Shown: positions 1 through 9,274 of the stretch, piece by piece
How the letters are laid out: each line of letters starts with the position of its first letter
How positions within the stretch are numbered: position 1 is the first letter of the stretch
NCBI RefSeq assembly: GCF_002087295.1
Contig: NZ_MWVI01000065.1
Span: 62,001-126,000 of the forward strand
DNA length: 64,000 nucleotides
Source of the DNA: Vreelandella lionensis
GTDB taxonomy: Bacteria > Pseudomonadota > Gammaproteobacteria > Pseudomonadales > Halomonadaceae
Direction of reading: 5' to 3'
Program-made: the position numbers and the translations under genes
The notes under the pieces: generated by a model
Told to the model about the DNA's origin: nothing
What the model saw: the letters and a program-made list of their open reading frames with translations, nothing else
The model's database searches: none

Positions 1-1505
1 GCTACCTTTATTGCAACAATAACCCGCGCACCGACTGGCTGTTTCGTACTGAGCCGGACAAGGGGCTTAATGGCCGCTCGCTGATCTACCCCCGAGGTAA
101 AACCCTGGGGGGCTGCTCCAGCATCAACGGCATGATCTACATGCGCGGCCAAGCGCGGGATTACAACCACTGGGCGGAGGTTACCGGTAGCGACGAGTGG
201 CGCTGGGAGAACTGCCTGCCGGACTTTATCAAACACGAAAACCACTACCGGCTGGATGAAGGCAGCGACGGTGATGAGACTCACCGTGCTTTTCATGGCC
301 ACGGCGGCGAGTGGCGGGTTGAGAAGCAGCGCCTGAAATGGGAAGTGCTGGATGACTTTGCCGAAGCAGCGGTTCAGGCCGGTATTCCCCGCACCGACGA
401 CTTCAACCGGGGGAGTAATGAAGGGGTTGCCTATTTTGAGGTAAACCAACGTGACGGCTGGCGTTGGAATACCGCCAAGGCATTTTTGCGTAGCGCGCTA
501 AAGCGGGACAACTTGACGCTTTGGCACTCTACCCAGGTGAATCGGCTCTGCTTTGATGAGGAGCAGCCAACGCTTCGTTGCACTGGGGTAGAAGTGGTGC
601 GCAGCGGTAAGCCCCAGCGTGTTCAGGCGAGAAAAGAAGTGGTGCTGTGTGCGGGGGCCATTGGCTCGCCCCACCTTTTGCAGCTATCGGGTATCGGGCC
701 TGCTGAGCATCTACGCGAGCACGGCATTGAGGTAGTGCACGACCTGCCTGGGGTGGGCGAAAACCTGCAAGATCACCTCCAGATTCGCTCGGTGTATCGT
801 GTCAGTAATGCCAAAACGCTCAATGCTATTGCCAGTACGCTGTGGGGCAAGGCGGGGATTGGCTGGGAGTATGTGACTAAGCGCACCGGGCCGATGAGCA
901 TGGCGCCTTCGCAGCTTGGCGCGTTTACCCGCAGTTCTGACGATCAGCCGTATCCCAATATTCAGTATCACGTGCAGCCGCTCAGCCTAGAGGCCTTTGG
1001 GCAGCCGCTGCATCCGTATCCGGCCATTACCGCGAGCGTATGCAACTTGAACCCAACCAGCCGAGGAACGGTGCGTTTGAAAAGCGCCGACCCGCGTCAA
1101 GCACCGGCGATTTCGCCGAACTATCTCAGCACGCCGGAGGATCGCAAGGTGGCGGCTGATTCGCTACGGGTAACCCGGCGTATCGCCGAACAGCCTGCCT
1201 TCGCTAAATATTCGCCTGAAGAGGTAAAGCCGGGCGTTGAGTATCAAACCGATGACGAGTTAACGCGGCTAGCGGGAGATATTGGCACGACGATTTTTCA
1301 CTCGGTCGGCACCACGCGGATGGGCAAACGTGATGACCCAATGGCGGTGGTGGATGAAAAATTGCGGGTACTTGGGGTGGTGGGATTACGGATCGCGGAC
1401 GCGGGCGTGATGCCTAGCATCACCAGTGGAAACACCAATTCGCCCACGTTAATGATCGCTGAAAAAGCCGCTGGATGGATTTTTAAAGAAAATTCATTGC
1501 ATTGA
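1..1505 (+). CDS. GMC-family FAD oxidoreductase (choline dehydrogenase-like), 5' end cut off
   Basis: Flavoprotein alcohol dehydrogenase/oxidase of the glucose-methanol-choline family. The frame is open from the window edge (position 3), so the start codon and the N-terminal FAD-binding Rossmann motif lie upstream. Visible are the first GMC signature (GGCSSINGMIYMRG) next to the FAD site, the second signature (GAIGSPHLLQLSGIGP), and the C-terminal catalytic block with His in HSVGTTRMG and Asn in SGNTNSPTLM. About 500 residues are present, so only a short N-terminal piece is missing. The family oxidises alcohols such as choline or long-chain alcohols. A BetA role would suit a halophile, but no bet neighbours are visible, so the substrate is left open. 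Confidence 0.93.
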   Translation, partial: YLYCNNNPRTDWLFRTEPDKGLNGRSLIYPRGKTLGGCSSINGMIYMRGQARDYNHWAEVTGSDEWRWENCLPDFIKHENHYRLDEGSDGDETHRAFHGHGGEWRVEKQRLKWEVLDDFAEAAVQAGIPRTDDFNRGSNEGVAYFEVNQRDGWRWNTAKAFLRSALKRDNLTLWHSTQVNRLCFDEEQPTLRCTGVEVVRSGKPQRVQARKEVVLCAGAIGSPHLLQLSGIGPAEHLREHGIEVVHDLPGVGENLQDHLQIRSVYRVSNAKTLNAIASTLWGKAGIGWEYVTKRTGPMSMAPSQLGAFTRSSDDQPYPNIQYHVQPLSLEAFGQPLHPYPAITASVCNLNPTSRGTVRLKSADPRQAPAISPNYLSTPEDRKVAADSLRVTRRIAEQPAFAKYSPEEVKPGVEYQTDDELTRLAGDIGTTIFHSVGTTRMGKRDDPMAVVDEKLRVLGVVGLRIADAGVMPSITSGNTNSPTLMIAEKAAGWIFKENSLH

Positions 1506-1525
1506 CATTTTTTTTCATCATAGTG

Positions 1526-1554
1526 TTGACGTGCGACTTGGTTAAGCGCATGCT
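1526..1554 (+). promoter_or_regulatory. Candidate sigma-70 promoter of the cold-shock gene
   Basis: TTGACG (1526-1531), a 17-base spacer, then CATGCT (1549-1554). This leaves a leader of roughly 130 bases before the cold-shock start codon; long structured leaders are usual for cspA-type genes. A second TTGACA at 1502-1507 overlaps the end of the upstream gene but has no convincing -10 at the right distance. The -10 is weak, so this is tentative. Confidence 0.35.
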
Positions 1555-1695
1555 GAATGCAGTTGGTTAGCAAGTCGAACGTTGTCAGCAGTATCGAAAC
1601 GCTCTAGCGTTGAGTCTGGTGAAAGTTTCTTGTTCTACCCACTGCAACTCGGGTATTACCCGGCTCTACATTAAGCTTTATCGAGGATTTCGATC

Positions 1696-1902
1696 ATGGC
1701 AACTGGTACCGTTAAGTGGTTTAACGACACTAAAGGCTTCGGCTTCATTTCTCCGGACGACAATGGCGACGACCTGTTCGCGCACTTCTCCGAAATTCAA
1801 GCTGACGGCTTCAAAACTCTGCAAGACGGCCAGAAGGTTTCCTTCGACGTCACTCAGGGTAAAAAAGGCCTTCAGGCTTCCAACATTAAAGTTCTGGGTT
1901 AA
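1696..1902 (+). CDS. Cold-shock domain protein (CspA family)
   Basis: A 68-residue single-domain OB-fold protein that binds single-stranded RNA or DNA and melts secondary structure in mRNA. RNP1 (KGFGFI) and RNP2 (DLFAHF) are both intact, the family opening TGTVKWFND is present, and the length is exactly typical. It is preceded by GAGGATTT as ribosome-binding site and followed by a strong terminator, so it is monocistronic. The long leader fits cold- or stress-dependent control at RNA level. Which paralogue (CspA, C, D or E-like) cannot be decided from sequence alone. Confidence 0.96.
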   Translation: MATGTVKWFNDTKGFGFISPDDNGDDLFAHFSEIQADGFKTLQDGQKVSFDVTQGKKGLQASNIKVLG

Positions 1903-1947
1903 TTCCAGCTTGATGTTCGCCGCTAACACTTGATGTTAGTGAGCTAG

Positions 1948-1973
1948 AAAACCCCGCCTTGAGCGGGGTTTTT
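1948..1973 (+). terminator. Rho-independent terminator after cold-shock gene
   Basis: Perfect 10-bp stem AAAACCCCGC / GCGGGGTTTT with loop CTTGA, ending in a T run (1969-1973). It lies 45 bases after the stop codon and is the clearest intrinsic terminator in the window. Confidence 0.93.
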
Positions 1974-2123
1974 GTTCGTGGATTATTATCTGCCCCACGC
2001 CCCACGCCTTTGTTCTTACTGTGTTTCTAAAAATAACTTTTTAGAATATCTGCTGGGCGGCACAATGCCCTTCATATTGTTCGGTTATGTCAGTTGAGTG
2101 GGCTTGAGAAAGGATGTGGGGTT

Positions 2124-3893
2124 ATGTCGCTGGATGCTTGGATTGCAGTAGGAGTCGTGCTGACTATCTTCCCGTTGATGGCGTTGTCACGCCTAGGGCC
2201 AGATATCATTTTAATGGGCGCGGTGGTGGTGCTGATGACGCTTGGCGTGATTGACCCACAGCAGGGGTTGGGTGGATTCTCTAATAGTGGCCTGTTTACT
2301 GTGGCGTTTATGTACGTGCTGGTGGCCAGTATTCGTGAAACGGGCGGTATCGATCTTATTATTCGCTACGTTCTGGGGCGGCCAACCAGCGAGCGCGGCG
2401 CGCTAACACGTCTATTGTTACCTGTGGCATCGCTCAGCGGTTTTCTCAATAACACCCCGGTGGTGGCGACGTATATTCCCGCCGTCATGAGCTGGAGCCG
2501 CCGTGTGCGGCTTTCCCCACAGCGCTTGCTCATGCCGCTGAGCTTTGCCTCTATTTTAGGCGGTACTATCACGCTATTTGGTACCAGCACTAACTTGGTA
2601 GTGCATGGGCTACTGATCGAGCGCTACCCTGATTTGGCCATGGGGCTTTTCGACTTGGCGTGGGTAGGCATTCCGGTCGCGGTAGCGGGCTTGGCTTATC
2701 TTATTTTCCTTGCCCCACGTTTATTACCCGCCCGTGGCGGCACGGCTAAAGCCTTTGCCAATCCTCGCGAGTTCACTATTGAAATGGAAGTAGACCCGGC
2801 AGGGGTACTGGTCGACCGCACGGTCGAAGAGGCGGGGCTGCGCCACTTGCAGGAGCTGTTCCTTGTCGAGATCGAGCGCGTCGGTAACGTGGTCAGCGTA
2901 GTTGGGCCAGGGGAGCAGCTCAAAGGTGGGGATCGTTTGGTGTTCGTGGGCACCTCGGATGCCGCTGTGGAGCTTCAGCAGATTCGTGGGCTGATCCCTT
3001 CTCGGGATGGCGCTTCTAGCCTAGAAAAAGAGTTCAAAGAGCGCCGTTTGGTCGAGGCGGTGGTCTCCAATCAATGCCAGTTTATGGGCCAGCGGATTCG
3101 TGATGGTCGATTTAGAACGCTATACGGCGCCGCCGTGCTGGCGATTTGCCGCGGCGGCGAGCGCGTGACGGGGAACCTCGGCCAAGTGCGCTTGCAGCCT
3201 GCCGATGTATTGCTGTTAGAGGCGCGCCCGCCGTTTATCGAGCGCCATCGGCAGTCGAAAGACTTTTTGCTGATCAGCGAGCTAAACGGCTCGGCGCGGC
3301 CCATCCACGAGAAGGCTCCGCTGGCCTGGGGGATTTTGCTAGGCGCGGTGCTGCTGGCTGCGTTTGGTGTTCTGAGCATGCTCAATGCCGCCATGCTGGG
3401 GGCGGCGATGGCACTGCTGACCGGCTGCTGCACAGTGGGCGCGGCTAAGCGGGGCTTAGATACTCAGGTGTTATTAACCATTGCCGCCTCGTTTGGGGTG
3501 GGGGCAGCGTTACAGTCGTCAGGTGCAGCGGATGCCATGGCAGGCAGCGTGCTGTCGTGGGTGGCGGGCAGCCCGTGGTTGCTGCTGATGGGTACCTACT
3601 GCGTGGTGGCGCTACTCACGGAGCTAGTGACCAACAACGCCGCGGCGGTGATTATTTTTCCGGTGGTCATGGCTGCCGCAGAGAGCCTTGGGGTGAGCCC
3701 CCTGCCATTTGTGGTGGCCGTGATGTTTGCCGCCTCGGCCAGTTTTCTGACCCCGATCGGCTACCAAACCAACTTGATGGTGCATGGTCCTGGTGGCTAT
3801 CGAGTCAGTGATTTTTTACGTGTTGGTGGTGGTTTAAACGTACTGACCGGTGTGATTGCGGTCACGCTGATTCCATTGGTGTGGCCGTTTTAA
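2124..3893 (+). CDS. SLC13/DASS-type transporter with two RCK_C (TrkA-C) domains
   Basis: Integral membrane protein of the citrate/anion permease superfamily, of the sulfate- or dicarboxylate-type group. Two membrane halves each carry the family's Asn motif (NNTPVV near residue 108 and TNNAAAV near residue 502). Between them lie two cytoplasmic RCK_C domains (about residues 212-290 and 302-385), which in related proteins act as regulatory ligand-binding modules. The substrate is not predictable. ATG at 2124 is chosen over the in-frame ATG at 2094 because AGGA sits 9 bases before it and the hydrophobic N-terminus starts there, giving 589 residues. It is probably transcribed alone. Confidence 0.88.
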   Translation: MSLDAWIAVGVVLTIFPLMALSRLGPDIILMGAVVVLMTLGVIDPQQGLGGFSNSGLFTVAFMYVLVASIRETGGIDLIIRYVLGRPTSERGALTRLLLPVASLSGFLNNTPVVATYIPAVMSWSRRVRLSPQRLLMPLSFASILGGTITLFGTSTNLVVHGLLIERYPDLAMGLFDLAWVGIPVAVAGLAYLIFLAPRLLPARGGTAKAFANPREFTIEMEVDPAGVLVDRTVEEAGLRHLQELFLVEIERVGNVVSVVGPGEQLKGGDRLVFVGTSDAAVELQQIRGLIPSRDGASSLEKEFKERRLVEAVVSNQCQFMGQRIRDGRFRTLYGAAVLAICRGGERVTGNLGQVRLQPADVLLLEARPPFIERHRQSKDFLLISELNGSARPIHEKAPLAWGILLGAVLLAAFGVLSMLNAAMLGAAMALLTGCCTVGAAKRGLDTQVLLTIAASFGVGAALQSSGAADAMAGSVLSWVAGSPWLLLMGTYCVVALLTELVTNNAAAVIIFPVVMAAAESLGVSPLPFVVAVMFAASASFLTPIGYQTNLMVHGPGGYRVSDFLRVGGGLNVLTGVIAVTLIPLVWPF

Positions 3894-3965
3894 GCGGTTA
3901 ATGTCTCGCTCCCCGCGCTGCTTTACGCTAGGGTGACGCTTTTAATATCAGTAAGGAAATAACCC

Positions 3966-4630
3966 ATGACAGCCCCAGGCGAACTGATTATTGACCAAAA
4001 AAATGGTCACCCCGCCATGCGTGTGTGTTTATTATTCATGGCCTAGGTGCCGATGGGCATGATTTTGAACCCCTAGTGCCAGCCCTGGCACTGCCGGAAA
4101 ACGCGCATGTGCGTTTTATTATGCCCCATGCTCCGCGCCTGCCGGTCACCATTAACGGCGGCATGGTAATGCCCGCCTGGTACGACATTCTGGCGATGGA
4201 TTTGGGCCGCCGGGTTGATGAAGTTCAGCTGAAAAAATCCGCCGAGCGTATTCAGGCGCTGATTCAAGAGCAGATCGATCAGGGTATCGATAGCCAGCGG
4301 ATCATCGTGGCGGGCTTCTCCCAAGGCGGCGCGGTGGCGTATCAGGCTGCGCTCTCGTTCCCGCAGCCGCTAGGCGGGCTGCTGGCGATGTCGACCTACT
4401 TTGCTACTGCCGATAGCATCGAGCCTGCCGAGGCTAACCGTCAGGTGCCGATTGAAGTTCATCACGGTAACTTCGACCCCATCGTGCCTGAAACCTTGGG
4501 CCGTAGCGGCGTTGAGCGTTTAAAAGCCATGGGTTACAACGTCAACTATCGCCAGTACCCGATGGCCCATGCGCTATGCCCACAGCAGGTCAACGATATC
4601 GGCAAGTGGCTGGGCGAGCGGTTAGGCTAA
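3966..4630 (+). CDS. Alpha/beta-hydrolase esterase (phospholipase/carboxylesterase family), frameshifted near N-terminus
   Basis: Serine hydrolase of the carboxylesterase/acyl-protein thioesterase group (E. coli YpfH-like). The oxyanion-hole region HGLGADGHDF, nucleophile GFSQGGA, acid in HHGNFDPIVP and His in MAHALC are all present. The true start is ATG 3966, with AAGGAAAT before it, and it encodes the usual N-terminal strand, but that frame stops at 4042-4044. Removing one GT from the GTGTGTG run at 4021-4027 joins it cleanly to the catalytic frame (AMRVFIIHGLGADG). As written, only a GTG at 4025 could start the catalytic part. Stop and the next gene's ATG are directly adjacent, suggesting an operon with the YihY-family gene. 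Confidence 0.85.
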
Positions 4631-5626
4631 ATGGATAGCCATCGCCGAGGCCGTGCTGCCGATGTGCCCAGCGATATCCCTCAGCGGGGCTGGCATGATA
4701 TTGCATGGCGAGTGGTGCGCGCGGCCCGCCGGGATAGAATCACTATGTTTGCAGCTGGCGTCGCTTTCTATGCACTGCTGGCGCTGTTTCCAACCATTGC
4801 GGCGGTGATTTCGGTGTGGGGGCTGCTGTTTGATCCAGTGGAGGCCGGGCGGCAGCTCTATACGATTAGTCGCTTTATGCCCCCTGATGCTGCCAACCTG
4901 ATTGATCAGCAGGCGCAAGAGGTGGTGGAGAGCACTGAGTCTGGCAATGTGATGACCGCCTTGGCAGGGTTGTTGATTGCCATGTTTATCGCCTCGAAAG
5001 GGGTGTCGGTGTTGGTGATTGGCTTAAACGCCGTTTACGGCGAGCAGGAGAAGCGTTCGCTGCTGTATAGAGCGCTGGTGCTGGTCTCGCTGACCTTTGG
5101 TCTCATTGTGATGACGCTTGTTTCCCTTGGTTTTATTGCCGTTGTGCCGGTGGTGGTGGATAGGCTAATGATTGATCCGCCGCTGGATCGAGTGCTGCAG
5201 TGGCTACGCTGGCCTGCGCTGTTGGTGTTGATGAGCCTGCTGATTGCGCTGCTCTATCGCTTTGCTCCCTATCGGCGCTCACCGCAGTGGCGCTGGCTGA
5301 GTTACGGCACGCTGTTGGCGACATTAATGTGGCTGCTGGGCTCCGGTGGTCTTTCGCTCTACGTACGCTACTTTTCGACCTTTAGCGAGCTGTACGGCTC
5401 GCTAGGCGCGGTGGTGGCGTTGATGCTTTGGTTTTGGCTCTCGGCGTTTCTGGTGCTGTTTGGGGCTGAGCTTAACAGCGAGATGGAGCGCCAAACCTGT
5501 CATGACACCACCCTCGGTGAGGTACGCCCCTTAGGAGAGCGACAAGCGTTTGCTGCCGATACCATTGGCGTTGAAAACCCTTGGAATAGCGATAAATCCG
5601 AAAGCCAACAACGCCCCTGTGATTGA
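4631..5626 (+). CDS. YihY/BrkB-family inner-membrane protein
   Basis: A 331-residue polytopic membrane protein of the YihY/UPF0761 (formerly BrkB, and sometimes mis-called ribonuclease BN) family, with about six transmembrane segments. Family hallmarks are the early motif GVAFYALLALFPTIAAV and the late segment YGSLGAVVALMLWFWLSAFLVLFGAELN. Function is not established; the old nuclease assignment to the family is known to be wrong. The ATG follows the esterase stop codon without a gap. The C-terminus (about 45 residues) is hydrophilic. A strong hairpin separates it from the convergent phoH gene. Confidence 0.92.
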   Translation: MDSHRRGRAADVPSDIPQRGWHDIAWRVVRAARRDRITMFAAGVAFYALLALFPTIAAVISVWGLLFDPVEAGRQLYTISRFMPPDAANLIDQQAQEVVESTESGNVMTALAGLLIAMFIASKGVSVLVIGLNAVYGEQEKRSLLYRALVLVSLTFGLIVMTLVSLGFIAVVPVVVDRLMIDPPLDRVLQWLRWPALLVLMSLLIALLYRFAPYRRSPQWRWLSYGTLLATLMWLLGSGGLSLYVRYFSTFSELYGSLGAVVALMLWFWLSAFLVLFGAELNSEMERQTCHDTTLGEVRPLGERQAFAADTIGVENPWNSDKSESQQRPCD

Positions 5627-5641
5627 GTGGGTCCAACGTGC

Positions 5642-5666
5642 CACCGCCCAGCAGTGCTGGGCGGTG
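5642..5666. terminator. Strong hairpin between convergent genes (probable bidirectional terminator)
   Basis: Perfect 11-bp stem CACCGCCCAGC / GCTGGGCGGTG with a 3-base loop (AGT), placed in the 74-bp gap between the yihY-family gene (+) and phoH (-). There is no clear T run on either side, so termination efficiency is uncertain. Confidence 0.6.
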
Positions 5667-5700
5667 AAAGTTAAAGCCGTGGGTGTTTCGCTGGGTACTG

Positions 5701-7108
5701 TTAAAGCAGTTCCTCGGCGGCCAGCGCCAAACGTGAGCGTTCAACGCTTTTCAAGGTGATATGCCCAGCATGGGGCCAATCTCGAAACCGTTCTACTACG
5801 GCGGCCATGCCGCAGGTGTTGGCGGTGAGGTAGGGTGTGTCGATCTGCCCTACTTGCCCAAGCAGACAATCTTGGTATTGCGCCCGGCACGGGTGACCAG
5901 CGATTTTAGCTGTTTAGGGGTGAAGTTTTGCGCCTCGTCGATAATCAAAAAAGTGTCGTTTAGCGTGCGCCCGCGCATAAAACTCGGTGAGCGTATTTGC
6001 ACACGTGAGCCAATCAATTGCCGCGTGGCACCGTTATCCCAGCTTGATTCTCCTTCTTCGTTACGCAGCAGGTTATCCATGTTGTCGTGGAATGCCCCCA
6101 TCCACGGAGACATCTTCTCCTCTTCGGTACCTGGTAAGAAACCAATATCCTCCCCCATAGGGATGGGCGCGCGGGTGAAGACGATACGCTCAAAGCGCTT
6201 GGCATCCAGGGTTTGCTGGAAGGCCGCCGCCAGGGTCATAAACGTTTTGCCGGTGCCCGCGTTACCGGCAATGGTGACACGGTCAATCTCGGGGTCCATC
6301 AACAGGTTGAGGGTAAAGTTCTGGCGGCTATCGTGAGCGTGGACGCCCCACACACCAGCATGGTGACGGTAGTTGGTGAGCAGCTGAAGCCGGGCAGAGG
6401 AGGGCGAAAGCTCGCGCACAATAGCCTCAAATTCAGCACCGTTTTCGCTATCAGAAACCAGCATGCCGACATGCCAGTGGCGGGGCATATTTCCGCTGGT
6501 TTGTAGAAGGTATGGTGGCCGACGCGTTCGACGGTCACCTCTACGTTGAGCGCTTCCCATAGCGAGGCGCCATCCTGCCCGGCCGAGGCGTACACCTGGG
6601 CGCCTTCAATCATCGCGTCGCTATCGGAGAAAGCGCGGTCGTTTAGGTAGTCTTCCACCGGCACTTTTAGTGCGGCGGCTTTTACCCTGAGGTTAATGTC
6701 TTTCGTGATCAGAATGACCGAGGCATCCGGGCGTTCGTCACGCAGGCGGCAGGTTTCTGCCAGGATTCGGTTGTCGGGACTATCGTCTAGCGAGTCGAAA
6801 GGCTTTAAGTCGTTGTAGCACAAAAAGTGCAAGCGGCCGGATTCTCCGCTGATGCGGGGAATGGGGATGCCTTTCTGGATTTCATCGAAGGTAACCTGAT
6901 TGGTCAGGTCGGAAAGGGTGCGGCTGATTTGCCTTGCCGTACGGGCGATTTCGCGGATGCCGTTTTTGTGCTTGTCCAGCTCTTCAAGCACGGTCATAGG
7001 GATAACCACATCATGCTCATCAAAATGATAGAGCGCAGTGGGGTCGTGGATCAGGACATTCGTGTCTAGGACATACAGCCTAGTCGCTTTCTTATCGAGT
7101 CGTACCAT
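5701..7108 (-). CDS. PhoH-family ATPase with N-terminal PIN nuclease domain (two apparent frameshifts)
   Basis: About 470-residue two-domain protein. The N-terminus is a PIN domain (YVLDTNVLIHD with the first acidic residues) and the C-terminus a PhoH P-loop ATPase with Walker A GNAGTGKT, the PIPMGEDIGFLPG loop and Walker B FLIIDEAQN. This architecture matches PhoH2/YlaK-like proteins, for which RNA helicase plus RNase activity has been shown in some members. The reading frame changes twice. Near 6489-6492 one A is apparently missing (repair gives KPAENMPRHWHVG). Near 5853-5856 one base is missing (repair gives CLGNVGQIDTPYLT and then the normal C-terminus ending at 5701). It is convergent with the yihY-family gene and stands alone on its strand. 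Confidence 0.88.
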
Positions 7109-7214
7109 CGCGGAAACTACTCCTTGGTTGACGGCAACATCGACACTGGCAGACGCACTTTACGCTTAGATGACACTTGCCTGTGTCGGTTCTCTAGCGT
7201 GTCCTTAGTTCTCC

Positions 7215-8186
7215 TTATATTCCGTTTTTTAGTTCAGCAATTTCTAACAGCGTGGAATGCATTTGGGATTTTCGCCACTCCTTAATTTCAACGTTGCTAT
7301 GGGGGGTAAGTCCTATTAGCGAGTCGTCCCTTAAAAAGCGTGTGACGTTTGTGAGTAATGCAGTGGCGACCACGCCCAGGCTTTCACCTTCGACATAGCG
7401 GTAGTAGTGGCTTTCCAGCAGCAGGTCGTGGTTGAGCGCACACAGCGTGTGATTGGTTAAGGCGTCTTTAACCAGCGGGTAAGGCAGTAGCGCCCAGCCG
7501 GTCCCGTTAATTACCGCATCGCGAATCACTTCAAACATGGTCAGGCCCAAGTAGTTGGTCGAGAACAGAGCCTCGCTCACGAGTTTGTCGCCCTGATCGA
7601 AGGTCAGGCATACCTGAGTGTATTGGGCCAGATCATCCTTAGTGACATTGGGCAGGCGGCTAAGCGGATGGTCCGGGGCTGCCACTAGGCTCATGCTCAC
7701 CGGTGCTAGGTTGCTGGCGTTCACCGCGGCCCCTTCAGCGGTGTAGAGCCCAAAGGCAATATCCACCGTTTGACGCAGCACAAACTGGGCGTGCTCCTGA
7801 GGCGGCAGCAGGTACACCGAAATGGCGGTCAGCGGGTAACGCTGCTTCAAGTCGTGCATGACCTGGCGCCAAAACGCCTCGGGCAGGGCATCGTCCCGAG
7901 CGATGCAGAGCTGGCTCTCAACGCCCTGCAAGTGCTGCTGGCAATGTTTATTAATGCGGCTGGCGCTGGTCAGTAGGCGGTAGCAGTCGGGTAGTACGCT
8001 TTCCCCCACCGCCGTTAGCTGCAAGCTGTTACCCGAGCGCTCAAACAGCGCCACACCCAGGCTATCTTCCAGCGCATTGACGGAGGCACTGAGCGTACTA
8101 CGCTTTATTCCGGTATGCCGGGCAGCAGCGGCAAACGAGCCGTGTTCTGTGACATCAATAAACGCCTGCACCTGTTCTGCGCGCAT
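7215..8186 (-). CDS. LysR-family transcriptional regulator
   Basis: The N-terminal winged helix-turn-helix (QVQAFIDVTEHGSFAAAARHTGIKRSTLSASVNALEDSLGVALFERS shortened here to its key pattern AF.DV.EHGSFAAAA) covers residues 1-60. It is followed by a type-2 periplasmic-binding-like effector domain. The start is set at the ATG at 8186 because AAGGTGG lies five bases upstream; a GTG three codons earlier is also in frame. The gene is divergent from a CDF-like transporter, which is the natural candidate target since LysR regulators often control the divergent neighbour. Effector unknown. Confidence 0.93.
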   Translation of the reverse strand: MRAEQVQAFIDVTEHGSFAAAARHTGIKRSTLSASVNALEDSLGVALFERSGNSLQLTAVGESVLPDCYRLLTSASRINKHCQQHLQGVESQLCIARDDALPEAFWRQVMHDLKQRYPLTAISVYLLPPQEHAQFVLRQTVDIAFGLYTAEGAAVNASNLAPVSMSLVAAPDHPLSRLPNVTKDDLAQYTQVCLTFDQGDKLVSEALFSTNYLGLTMFEVIRDAVINGTGWALLPYPLVKDALTNHTLCALNHDLLLESHYYRYVEGESLGVVATALLTNVTRFLRDDSLIGLTPHSNVEIKEWRKSQMHSTLLEIAELKNGI

Positions 8187-8306
8187 GAGAACCACCTTAT
8201 GAAAACCCTTTGAGCGCCAATATAGTTGGCGCTGAGCGATTGGTGAAGCGCTAGTGTACTCACTATGATGGCCTGCGTTTACTATCCTCTTATTGGAGCA
8301 ACCCGC

Positions 8307-9170
8307 GTGACCCCCTTTGTCGCCGAGCGCCGAGCGCTTAGATTTTCCGCCATTTCTGCCAGCCTATTTGCCTTTACCGGGCTTGCCTTAGGCCTTGCCA
8401 GTGGCTCAATTACGATACTCTTCGATAGTGGCTATTCGCTATTAAGTTTAGTGCTGGCATCGCTGTCGCTGTTTGCACTTCAACAGGCCCGCAAACCCGC
8501 GGATGATCACTACCCCTTTGGGCGGCTAACGGTAGAACCGCTAGCCGTGCTGCTCAAAGGCGTGGTGATTGCGCTAGTGTGTCTGTTTTCGCTGGTCTCA
8601 GCGCTCTGGAGCCTGGCTCAGGGTGGACGTTTGGTCACGCTGGACTTGGCGCTGATGTTTGGCGTGGTCAACGTGACGGGGTGTTTGCTGACTTGGTGGT
8701 GGTTAAACCAGTACGCCAAGGTCGCGCAATCTTCACTACTGGCGGCGGAGCTCCGCCAGTGGCAGATGGATACCTGGCTCAGTGCCGCCGTGATGCTGGG
8801 CTTTGCCCTCACTTGGGGGCTCACGCTCTCGCCATGGGCGCACTTGGCGCGTTTTGCCGACCCGGTGATGGTCCTGATTATTGCCGGTTACTTCCTGCCC
8901 ATGCCGATTCGCATGGTAAAAGGGGCGCTGCGTGAGCTGATGTTTGGCGAACCGGTAGGTAGCGTCCGCCAGGAGGTGGTCCAGGAAGTCGCGGATTTTG
9001 ATATTGCCGATGACGATGTGCGCCTAGCGCAGGTGGGCAGTTTTTTAATGGTCGATGTTCAGCTGGATAAGCAGCAGATGGATGACGCCGAAGAGATTGT
9101 CGAGAGCGTAGAACAGCACTGTAAGCTGCGCAATCTCCGCCCGGTGACGAGTATTACGCTGGTCACGTGA
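8307..9170 (+). CDS. Cation-diffusion-facilitator-like membrane transporter
   Basis: Membrane protein with six predicted segments and a C-terminal cytoplasmic alpha/beta domain (about the last 75 residues), the plan of CDF efflux proteins. TM2 carries FDSGYSLLSL and is followed by DDHYPFGRLTVEP, the equivalent of the family's H-P-F-G-x-x-[KR]-x-E motif. The usual TM5 HxxxD metal site reads QMDTWLSA, so one expected His is absent and metal specificity may differ from zinc. The start is taken as GTG 8307 because GGAG sits eight bases upstream; ATG 8265 is in frame but has no ribosome site. Divergent from the LysR gene. Confidence 0.8.
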   Translation: MTPFVAERRALRFSAISASLFAFTGLALGLASGSITILFDSGYSLLSLVLASLSLFALQQARKPADDHYPFGRLTVEPLAVLLKGVVIALVCLFSLVSALWSLAQGGRLVTLDLALMFGVVNVTGCLLTWWWLNQYAKVAQSSLLAAELRQWQMDTWLSAAVMLGFALTWGLTLSPWAHLARFADPVMVLIIAGYFLPMPIRMVKGALRELMFGEPVGSVRQEVVQEVADFDIADDDVRLAQVGSFLMVDVQLDKQQMDDAEEIVESVEQHCKLRNLRPVTSITLVT

Positions 9171-9189
9171 CACTGGCATTGAAAAAATG

Positions 9190-9217
9190 TTGACGCTATC
9201 GAAGGTGTGGTGATATT
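9190..9217 (+). promoter_or_regulatory. Candidate sigma-70 promoter for the small lipoprotein
   Basis: TTGACG (9190-9195), 16 bases, GATATT (9212-9217), with TG dinucleotides just before the -10. It lies about 55 bases upstream of the lipoprotein start codon. Confidence 0.4.
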
Positions 9218-9274
9218 TAGCGCTACCGACAATTGGTGTCGGCTTAACACTGCACTTTTGAGGGTTGCAAAAAC

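Noticed and set aside
1-1505. Naming the GMC gene betA
   Set aside because: Motifs show only the family; no betB/betI neighbour is visible and the N-terminus is missing.
1610-1933. 107-codon open frame overlapping the cold-shock gene
   Set aside because: It runs through the cold-shock gene in another frame, including its leader; no ribosome site and no family resemblance.
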